Assembly (NCBI GenBank): GCA_003023165.1
Contig: PXSD01000039.1
Coordinates: 1-7,240, forward strand
Source: Halobacteriales archaeon QS_9_67_15
Lineage (GTDB): Archaea; Halobacteriota; Halobacteria; Halobacteriales; Haloarculaceae
Length of the DNA: 7,240 bases
Direction of reading: 5' to 3'
Position 1 is the first letter of the stretch. The number at the start of each line of letters is the position of its first letter. The notes under the pieces were generated by a model. The model did no database searches, was not told where the DNA came from, and saw nothing but the letters and a program-made list of their open reading frames with translations. The position numbers and the translations under genes were made by a program. Below, piece after piece: positions 1 to 4,730 of the stretch.

Positions 1-1
1 C

Positions 2-250
2 GGCGGCATCGCGACGCCCGCCGACGCCGCGCTGATGATGCACCACGGCTGTGACGGCATCTTCGTGGGGTCGGGCATCTTCGGCGCAGAGGACCCCGAG
101 GCCATGGGTACGGCCATCGTCGAGGCCGTCAACAACTGGGACGACCCCGAGACCCTGACCGACATCGCCTCGAACATCGGCGCGGGGATGAAGGGCGACG
201 CTAACGTCGACCTGCCCGAAGAAGAGAAGATGCAGGGTCGCGGCGTCTGA
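2..250 (+). CDS. pdxS: Pyridoxal 5'-phosphate synthase lyase subunit PdxS, C-terminal part (5' truncated by window)
   Basis: This is the last 82 residues of PdxS, the subunit that builds pyridoxal 5'-phosphate from a pentose phosphate, a triose phosphate and ammonia; the ammonia is supplied by the glutaminase PdxT. The reading frame is already open at base 2. It begins GGIATPADAALMM and continues into GIFVGSGIF, the glycine-rich phosphate-binding end of the (beta/alpha)8 barrel that is highly conserved in PdxS. The stretch AIVEAVNNWDDPE and the acidic tail ending KMQGRGV match the usual haloarchaeal C-terminus. The family is about 300 residues long, so roughly 220 residues lie to the left of the window. 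No pdxT is seen here, and in haloarchaea it is commonly encoded elsewhere. Identification is by recognition of the conserved barrel motifs and is secure. Confidence 0.97.
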   Translation, partial: GGIATPADAALMMHHGCDGIFVGSGIFGAEDPEAMGTAIVEAVNNWDDPETLTDIASNIGAGMKGDANVDLPEEEKMQGRGV

Positions 251-270
251 GTCGGCCGCTTTTTCCTCAG
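251..270 (+). terminator. Probable T-tract terminator after pdxS
   Basis: Ten bases after the pdxS stop there is a run of five T (260-264) following a GC-rich stretch. It is flanked by a weak CTGAG/CTCAG inverted repeat (247-251 and 266-270). Archaeal RNA polymerase stops at T-runs of this kind without needing a strong hairpin. The call rests on position and base composition only. Confidence 0.4.
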
Positions 271-312
271 TCGGATTCGACCGGCGTCTCGTGGCGTCGA
301 GGCGACCGGTCG

Positions 313-322
313 TCTGAAATAC
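313..322 (+). promoter_or_regulatory. Candidate TATA element for the mscS-like gene
   Basis: A short AT-richer patch, TGAAATAC, sits in the otherwise GC-rich pdxS-mscS spacer. A start site about 26 bases downstream would fall near 345. That would place the GTG at 359 or the ATGs at 431 and 443 inside the transcript. The match to the haloarchaeal TATA consensus is weak. Confidence 0.25.
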
Positions 323-442
323 GTCGTCCGTCCGGGACCGATAGAACTGGGCCTGAGAGTGCGAACTGCTCGGTCCGACGCGGCCATCGAGGGCTCGAAC
401 AAACGCAACGCCCAAGACCGTCGACTCGTGATGAGGGGACGT

Positions 443-1624
443 ATGCTCCAGACGACGACGGTCGACTCGGTCCGCACCGCGCTGGAGGGCTTCGACACGC
501 TGAGCGGTCGGCTCGGCGCGACGCTCCTCTTGCTCGCGGCGGTCGTCGTCGTCGGCTGGATAGTCCTCCCGCGAGTCGCGGCCGGCATCGAGGGGTCGGC
601 GGTCCAGTGGGCCGTCAGCGGGGCGCTGTTGCGGGCGCTCCAGTTCGGCCTGGTCGTGGGTGGGACCGTCGTCATGTTCTACGTCTGGGGACAGGGGACG
701 TACGTCGACAACGCGGACACCTACCTCGAAGAGGACCTCGTGTTCGCCGGGCGCGTGGCGGGGTCGCTGTTGGCCTTCTTCGCTGCATACGCCGGCGCTC
801 GCTTCCTCTCTAGCGTCGTCGCGGACCTCAGCGACCGCGCCGACTGGATGACCGACCACCAGAGGGAGATCGCCCTCCGGACCTCGCAGCTGCTCCTGTT
901 CGGGTTCGTCGGACTCGTCGTCCTCGGGCTGTGGGACGTGGACCTCGGCGGCCTCCTCGTGGGAGCCGGGTTCCTCGGCATCGTCGTCGGGCTCGCCGCG
1001 CGCCAGACGCTCGGGTCGCTCATCGCCGGGTTCGTCCTCATGTTCTCCCGGCCGTTCACCATCGGCGACTGGGTGCAGGTGGGCGACGAAGAGGGGATCG
1101 TCACCGACATCACCATCTTCAACACCAGACTCGAGAACTTCGACGGCGAGTACGTCATCATCCCCAACGACCGCGTCTCCGACCGGGCCATCACGAACCG
1201 GAGTCAGAAGGGACTCCTGCGGATCCGCGTCGACGTCGGTATCGACTACACCGCCGACCCCGAATGCGCCCAGCAGGCCGCCATCGAAGCGATCTCACAG
1301 CTCTCCGAAGTCGTCGACGCCCCGCCGCCACAGGTCTTCCCGAAGGAGTTCGGCGACTCGGCGGTCGTCCTCGAGATGCGGTTCTGGGTCGACCATCCGA
1401 CGCCGCCGCGCAAGTGGAAAGCCGTCTCGGCGGTCGTCTCGTCCGTGAAGACGGCCTTCGAGGAGGAGGACATCAAGATCCCCTTCCCGCAGCGAGAGCT
1501 CACCGGGCGCGCCGAGACGGGCGGCTTCCGCGTCCACGACGGCGCTGCGTCCAGCGACGACCGTGCGGACGCGAAAATTCGGTCGCCCGCTCGTCCGTCG
1601 ATCCGTCAGTCGACGCCGAAATAG
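443..1624 (+). CDS. MscS-family mechanosensitive ion channel
   Basis: This is a small-conductance mechanosensitive channel of the MscS family, which opens under membrane tension and releases solutes during osmotic downshock. From the ATG at 443 the protein has 393 residues. About four hydrophobic segments (near residues 24-47, 63-83, 98-122 and 148-165) precede the pore-lining helix at about 169-203. That helix is rich in Gly and Ala (GLLVGAGFLGIVVGLAARQ) and leads into SRPFTIGDWV, the hallmark junction between the MscS pore and the beta domain. The stretch EGIVTDITIFNTRLENFDG and the IIPND motif follow, then an alpha/beta cytoplasmic domain ending in IKIPFPQRE. A polar tail of about 40 residues adds nothing recognisable. 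The start is uncertain. The frame is open back to a GTG at 359 (421 residues) and there is another ATG at 431. I prefer 443 because GAGGGGA lies just upstream (433-439, only 3 bases away) and because the extra 28 residues look uncharacteristic. The gene ends 19 bp inside the convergent gene. Confidence 0.93.
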   Translation: MLQTTTVDSVRTALEGFDTLSGRLGATLLLLAAVVVVGWIVLPRVAAGIEGSAVQWAVSGALLRALQFGLVVGGTVVMFYVWGQGTYVDNADTYLEEDLVFAGRVAGSLLAFFAAYAGARFLSSVVADLSDRADWMTDHQREIALRTSQLLLFGFVGLVVLGLWDVDLGGLLVGAGFLGIVVGLAARQTLGSLIAGFVLMFSRPFTIGDWVQVGDEEGIVTDITIFNTRLENFDGEYVIIPNDRVSDRAITNRSQKGLLRIRVDVGIDYTADPECAQQAAIEAISQLSEVVDAPPPQVFPKEFGDSAVVLEMRFWVDHPTPPRKWKAVSAVVSSVKTAFEEEDIKIPFPQRELTGRAETGGFRVHDGAASSDDRADAKIRSPARPSIRQSTPK

Positions 1625-1923
1625 CCTTCGACGACCAGCGCGAACCCGATGATCCACAACCCCGCGAGTCCGGTGACGGCTGCGACGTGGAACGCCCAGG
1701 CGACTCCGTCACCGCCCAGGAGCGGCGTCGCCATCGCTCGCTGGACCCAGACGGCCGGCCCCGCGGTTCCCTCCCGTGTCAGAGCGACCAGGAACGCCGT
1801 GAGCACCGCCGGCCCCGCTGCTCCGAGCATCGCTAACCCCAGCCGACGGCTCGCCCGTGCCACGCTCCCGGGCCGCGTCCCGTGCGTCACGAACGCGTCG
1901 GCGTCCGATCCAGAGTGCGCCAT
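1606..1923 (-). CDS. Small two-helix membrane protein of unknown function
   Basis: I do not recognise this 105-residue protein. It has an acidic, soluble N-terminus and then a basic patch (RASRR, about 24-28). Two clear hydrophobic helices follow: about 28-49 (LGLAMLGAAGPAVLTAFLVA) and about 74-99 (VAWAFHVAAVTGLAGLWIIG). A short acidic tail ends in FGVD. The positive charges before helix 1 suggest a cytoplasmic N-terminus. An in-frame GTG at 1938 would add five residues. The ATG at 1923 is preferred because a TATA element at 1951-1956 would start transcription about at the ATG, which fits a leaderless haloarchaeal mRNA. The gene lies downstream of uppS on the same strand, but 126 bp away and with its own promoter. 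Its last 19 bp overlap the end of the mscS-like gene. It is more plausible than the antisense frames because of the promoter and the helix pattern. Confidence 0.72.
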   Translation of the reverse strand: MAHSGSDADAFVTHGTRPGSVARASRRLGLAMLGAAGPAVLTAFLVALTREGTAGPAVWVQRAMATPLLGGDGVAWAFHVAAVTGLAGLWIIGFALVVEGYFGVD

Positions 1924-1950
1924 GTTAGGGTACCTCACATGTTCGTCCGT

Positions 1951-1956
1951 CTTAAA
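1951..1956 (-). promoter_or_regulatory. TATA box for the small membrane protein gene
   Basis: Read on the minus strand the element is TTTAAG within ACGTTTAAGACG, centred about 30 bases before the ATG at 1923. Archaeal TATA boxes sit about 26-27 bases before the start site. The transcript would therefore begin within a few bases of the ATG, the leaderless arrangement common in haloarchaea. It is among the most AT-rich spots in the spacer. Confidence 0.6.
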
Positions 1957-2049
1957 CGTATCGTCGGAGAGAGGTATCCGGGACGGACCTGGTGAACGAC
2001 GCGGATAGTATCGATGTCGAGAGACAGTCGCCGAGCGGTGCGAGCGCGG

Positions 2050-2976
2050 TCAGTCGGCCGGGTACTCGAGGTCGGCCTCGGACTCCTCTTCGAGCGCCTC
2101 GCGCTCGGAACTGGGGAGCGCGCCCTTGAACCGCTGGAGCACGCGCCGCGCCTCGGTCACCTCGGCGTCGCCCAGCGCCCGCACGAGCGCGAGAGCGCGG
2201 CGTGCGCGGGTCTTGCGCCACGACTCCTCGCGGTGTTCGTACGTCCGGATCGCGCGGAGGAAGTCCACCTTCCGGAACTCCGGCCAGTAGGGCGTACAGA
2301 AGTAGACGGCCGCCTCGTTGCCGTTTGCGTGCCACGGGAGGAAGTTCGACGTGCGTTCGTCGCCGCCGGTCCGGACGATCAGGTCTACGTCGCGGCTCGG
2401 CCCCTCGTAGAGGCGCTGTTCGACGGTTTCGGTGTCGATCGCCGCCGGGCCGAGTCCGCCGTGGTCCACCTCGCGAGCCACGTCGCGAGCGGCCGACAGG
2501 AGTTCCGCTCGACCGCCGTATGCGAGGGCGATGTTCAGCTGTAGCCGGTCGTAGCCGGCGGTCCGTCGGTCCGCGTAGGCCACTGCCTCCCGGACCCGGT
2601 CGGGGAGCATGTCCGTCTCACCGATCGCCCGAATGCGGACCTCCGACTCGTGGACGCGGTCGGCGTCCGCGAACTCCGTCAGTTTCTCGCAGAGCAGGTC
2701 GAACAGGGCCTCGTTCTGCTCCGCGGGTCTGTCGAAGTTCTCGGTCGAGAACGTGTACAGCGTCAGCTCGTCGACGCCGACCTCCTGGCACCACTCTAGA
2801 ACCTGTTCGGTGGTCTCCGCCCCGGCGCGGTGTCCGTCGGCGGCGTCGTCGCCCCTGTTGTGGGCGTAGCGTCTGTTCCCGTCCATGATGACGGCGACGT
2901 GGCTGGGCGTCCCGGACAGTTCCCACTCGAGCAGTCGTTCGTAGGCCCCCTGTGCCCACTCACGCACTCTATCCAT
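2050..2976 (-). CDS. uppS: Polyprenyl diphosphate synthase, cis (Z)-type (UppS family)
   Basis: This is a cis-prenyltransferase that elongates an allylic diphosphate with isopentenyl diphosphate units to make long polyprenyl diphosphates. In archaea these feed the dolichol-phosphate-type carriers used in protein N-glycosylation. The 308-residue product shows the family motifs in order. HVAVIMDGNRRYA (26-38) contains the Mg-binding catalytic Asp32. GHRAGAE follows at 48-54 with His49. LTLYTFSTENFDRP spans 71-84 with Asn80 and Arg83. LNIALAYGGR lies at 148-156. IVRTGGDERTSNFLPW (200-215) has Arg202, Arg208 and Ser210, which align with E. coli UppS Arg194, Arg200 and Ser202. NEAAVYFCTPYWPEF (220-234) completes the set. 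The first 22 residues and the acidic C-terminal tail (EALEEESEADLEYPAD) lie outside the catalytic core. The frame extends upstream to 3057, but the ATG at 2976 fits the family's N-terminus and a candidate promoter; the extra 27 residues would be unusually basic. Chain length and final product cannot be read from the sequence. Confidence 0.96.
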   Translation of the reverse strand: MDRVREWAQGAYERLLEWELSGTPSHVAVIMDGNRRYAHNRGDDAADGHRAGAETTEQVLEWCQEVGVDELTLYTFSTENFDRPAEQNEALFDLLCEKLTEFADADRVHESEVRIRAIGETDMLPDRVREAVAYADRRTAGYDRLQLNIALAYGGRAELLSAARDVAREVDHGGLGPAAIDTETVEQRLYEGPSRDVDLIVRTGGDERTSNFLPWHANGNEAAVYFCTPYWPEFRKVDFLRAIRTYEHREESWRKTRARRALALVRALGDAEVTEARRVLQRFKGALPSSEREALEEESEADLEYPAD

Positions 2977-3000
2977 CGGTTGTGTTCTTTCAGGCCGACG

Positions 3001-3010
3001 ATATGAGTTT
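3001..3010 (-). promoter_or_regulatory. Candidate promoter element for uppS
   Basis: Read on the minus strand, AAAACTCATAT is the only AT-rich stretch in the right place, about 26-35 bases before the uppS ATG at 2976. That spacing would give a leaderless transcript. The match to the haloarchaeal TATA consensus is modest, so the call rests mainly on spacing. Confidence 0.4.
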
Positions 3011-3093
3011 TGTGTTTGTCGGACCCCGACGACAGCGTCCCGAAGGCGTTTTGACACCTCGGAGCGTACCCAGCGCTCGTCCGACCGCGTGAC

Positions 3094-3097
3094 GAGG
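3094..3097 (+). promoter_or_regulatory. Shine-Dalgarno-like GAGG before the phosphoesterase gene
   Basis: GAGG is complementary to the 3' end of archaeal 16S rRNA and lies eight bases before the ATG at 3106. It favours that ATG over the out-of-frame ATG at 3098. Its presence suggests this gene has a short leader, unlike the leaderless-looking starts on the minus strand. Confidence 0.45.
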
Positions 3098-3105
3098 ATG
3101 CTGCT

Positions 3106-4035
3106 ATGATAGATCTGACCGCCGGCGACCGAAACCAGTTACAGACAGCGGCCAGGGACGGCGTCGAGGGCTTCGAGGCGGACGAGCCCCGGATCGTCAG
3201 TATCAGCGACATCCACGGGTACCTCGACGCCGGGCGCAGTGCGCTCACGACTCTCGGCGACCACTCGGACTTCGATCCGATCGTCGAGACCGACGACGAC
3301 GGACACCTCCACTGGGTCGGCGATGACTCGTATGTCCTCGTCGTCAACGGTGACCTCGTCGACCGCGGTCCCGAGAATCAAGGCGTTATCGAATTGGTCG
3401 AACGGCTCGCCCGAGAGGCACCGCCGGGCCACGTCCGAGTGACGCTCGGCAATCACGAGTGGGGCGTCCTCTTCCCCGATCTCGTCCGGTGGGAAGAGTG
3501 GTTCTCCGGCCAGCGCACCGACGCGGACCGCCGACAGCTCTGTTCCGTCGTCGAGCGCGGCCACATCGTCGCCGCCTACGAAGGGTACAACTTCACCTAC
3601 GCCCACGCCGGCCTCGTCGCCGACTACGAGGCGAAAACTGTCAACGACCGCCTCGTCGACGCCGTCCGCGAACTCCGCGAGGCGATCGGGACACCGGACG
3701 ACACCGACACCCAACACCGCCTCGTCGAGAACTCGCGACAGGTCCTCGCGCTCGGCGGTCAGGGCGGTCGCGGGTTCGGCGCCGGCATCGTGTGGCTCGA
3801 CTTCAGGTTCCTGACAGGCACCGCACCACCGCAGATCGTCGGCCACACGCGCCAGGACGACCCCGTTCAGAAGGGCAACGTCGTCTGCGAGAACGTCATC
3901 CGAGCCAACGAGTCCGAGTCCGGCGGCGAGGCCGTTCTCGTCGAATCCCCCGAGGAACTCGTCTCGCTCGAACGGACTCCCGACGGCGGTGTCGAACGGC
4001 GCGCGTTCGAGGTCCCCGAGCGCGACGACGGGTGA
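3106..4035 (+). CDS. Calcineurin-like metallophosphoesterase, PPP (serine/threonine phosphatase) type
   Basis: This is a predicted dinuclear-metal phosphoesterase of 309 residues with all five metal and phosphate motifs. SDIHG is at 34-38 (Asp35, His37). GDLVDRG is at 82-88 (Asp83) and GNHE at 115-118 (Asn116, His117). HAG is at 167-169 (His167) and GHT at 246-248 (His247). The GDxVDRG form of the second motif is typical of PPP-type protein phosphatases and related diadenosine tetraphosphatases rather than of the wider family. A Trp-rich, helical-looking segment (about 119-150) and a further helical segment (about 172-215) lie between motifs, making it longer than minimal bacterial PPP enzymes of about 220 residues. 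There is no signal peptide or membrane helix, so it is probably cytoplasmic. The substrate cannot be told from the sequence. The ATG at 3106 has GAGG eight bases upstream (3094-3097). The frame ends in three consecutive in-frame stops (TGA TAG TGA, 4033-4041). It is transcribed divergently from uppS, with no evident functional link. Confidence 0.94.
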   Translation: MIDLTAGDRNQLQTAARDGVEGFEADEPRIVSISDIHGYLDAGRSALTTLGDHSDFDPIVETDDDGHLHWVGDDSYVLVVNGDLVDRGPENQGVIELVERLAREAPPGHVRVTLGNHEWGVLFPDLVRWEEWFSGQRTDADRRQLCSVVERGHIVAAYEGYNFTYAHAGLVADYEAKTVNDRLVDAVRELREAIGTPDDTDTQHRLVENSRQVLALGGQGGRGFGAGIVWLDFRFLTGTAPPQIVGHTRQDDPVQKGNVVCENVIRANESESGGEAVLVESPEELVSLERTPDGGVERRAFEVPERDDG

Positions 4036-4051
4036 TAGTGAGTATTGTAGA

Positions 4052-4426
4052 CTATTTCCGGCTCGCGCCGACTCCTCGAACTCGAACGTGTCGCTCAAAC
4101 CGTCCCCGTCCGTATCGGCTACGACTGGGCCGGTTCCGTGTGTCCGGAGCTCCGCGCTGTCTGTGAGTCCGTGGCTGTCTGTATCTGCGTCGAACGCGTT
4201 CGTCTCGGAGAGTAGTTCGACAGCCAGTGCGCGGTCTCGCCGTCGGCGGAGACAGCCCCCGCCGTCGCTCCGCCGACCGCTCGGGGGTGGTGCCGGCGTG
4301 GTCGCCGCGACCGTCAACGAGGTCGAGGACGATGTATCGGCCATCGTCGACGCCGCCGCGGCGGTCCCGGTCGGTGGTCCCGCTGCGGGAGTCGACGAGC
4401 TGGACGGGTGCGGCCACGACTGTCGG
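4052..4426 (-). pseudogene. Decayed remnant of a surface protein gene with TSP3 repeats and a possible vWA domain
   Basis: No intact gene lies in 4036-4578, but two minus-strand frames carry recognisable protein fragments. In the frame covering about 4233-4062, the segment LLSETNAFDADTD, then GLTDSAELRTHGT, then VVADTDGDGLSDTFEFEE forms two tandem thrombospondin type 3 (Asp-rich, calcium-binding) repeats, at about 4159-4191 and 4090-4119. The second is intact (DTDGDGLSD). In the first, the usual DxDGD has become DSHG. In a different frame, at about 4426-4280, PVQLVDSRSGTTDRDRR, then RYIVLDLVDG and a few more residues resemble the start of a haloarchaeal von Willebrand A domain (strand, then the DxSxS metal site, then a helix with xLVDGxR). 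Its DSSGS signature is degraded. vWA plus TSP3 is a known order in haloarchaeal surface proteins. At least one frameshift separates the parts. There is no start, no signal peptide and no C-terminal anchor, and the 3' end is lost against the phosphoesterase stop. The TSP3 part is clear; the vWA part is tentative. Confidence 0.6.
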
Positions 4427-4485
4427 CGCTTCAGTTCAACGATGTGATGCAGCTTTCGCAGCGTTCTCGCCGGGTCCGCACCGAC

Positions 4486-4512
4486 AGTTAAAAACGACTG
4501 ATTTCCAGTCGT
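4486..4512 (-). terminator. Hairpin plus T-run, likely terminator of the tRNA-Pro transcript
   Basis: Read leftwards on the minus strand, a perfect 7-bp stem (ACGACTG/CAGTCGT, loop GAAAT, 4494-4512) runs straight into a T-run (TTTTTAAC, 4494 down to about 4487). This is the shape of an intrinsic terminator. It sits about 67 bases past the 3' end of tRNA-Pro on the same strand. Confidence 0.55.
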
Positions 4513-4559
4513 ATTTCGGAAGGAAATTGGTCGCTCACACACCCGAAGCTTCGGGTGTG
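4494..4559. repeat. Cluster of three inverted repeats next to tRNA-Pro
   Basis: Three inverted repeats lie within 66 bp. The first is a 7-bp stem with a 5-base loop at 4494-4512. The second is ATTTC/GAAAT around GGAAG at 4513-4527. The third is a 22-bp perfect palindrome at 4538-4559, centred on AAGCTT with arms CACACCCGAAG and CTTCGGGTGTG. If transcribed from the tRNA promoter, the palindrome would form a very stable hairpin in the tRNA trailer. It could also be a terminal hairpin left by an IS200/IS605-type element or a repetitive palindromic element. No transposase fragment is visible. Confidence 0.6.
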
Positions 4560-4578
4560 GACGTCTTGTAGAAGTTGA

Positions 4579-4649
4579 TGGGACCGCCGAGACTCGAACT
4601 CAGGTCCGACGCACCCCATGCGCCGAGGATACCGCTACCCCACGGTCCC
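4579..4649 (-). tRNA. tRNA-Pro, anticodon GGG
   Basis: A complete 71-base cloverleaf folds on the minus strand. The acceptor stem GGGACCG pairs with CGGTCCC, followed by discriminator A73 (4579). The D arm has A14, G15, G18-G19 and A21. The anticodon stem GGCGC/GCGTC (one G-U pair) carries the loop ATGGGGT, with U33 before anticodon GGG (4617-4615). The variable loop is four bases. The T arm CTGAG/CTCGG has the loop TTCGAGT with the invariant U54, U55, C56 and A58. GGG reads proline codons CCC and CCU. No CCA is encoded and there is no intron, as expected for most haloarchaeal tRNA genes. Confidence 0.97.
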
Positions 4650-4675
4650 GCGTATTCGCAGACGACTCTCCATCC

Positions 4676-4682
4676 ATTAAGC
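4676..4682 (-). promoter_or_regulatory. TATA-like element for tRNA-Pro
   Basis: Read on the minus strand the element is GCTTAAT, about 27-33 bases before the first base of tRNA-Pro (4649). This spacing puts the transcription start at or a few bases before the mature 5' end. It is the only AT-rich patch in the 81-bp gap between the peptidase stop codon and the tRNA, so the tRNA appears to have its own promoter. Confidence 0.55.
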
Positions 4683-4730
4683 CCTTCGCTTTCCGGCGGT
4701 CAGAGAGTCGAAGCGTGCCCCTCAGACGGA

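Noticed and set aside
1649..2008. Plus-strand frame of 119 codons across the small membrane protein gene
   Set aside because: It has no recognisable motif or promoter. The minus-strand frame has two clear helices, an ATG and a well-spaced TATA box.
2014..2888. Plus-strand open frames antisense to uppS
   Set aside because: The translations are Arg/Pro/Ser-rich with no domain signal, and the opposite strand encodes a complete cis-prenyltransferase with all motifs.
3018..3030. GTCGG/CCGAC inverted repeat in the uppS-phosphoesterase spacer as an operator
   Set aside because: A 5-bp GC arm with a 3-base loop is expected by chance in this base composition, and its position gives no extra support.
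3989..4447. Plus-strand frame over the pseudogene region
   Set aside because: It starts inside the phosphoesterase gene and is low-complexity (Ser/Arg runs). The TSP3 signal is on the opposite strand.
3139..4542. Long minus-strand open frame (467 codons) antisense to the phosphoesterase
   Set aside because: Most of it is the mirror of a well-supported phosphoesterase with all catalytic motifs. Long antisense frames are common in DNA this GC-rich. Only its 5' part (about 4062-4233) carries real protein signal, and that is reported as the pseudogene.
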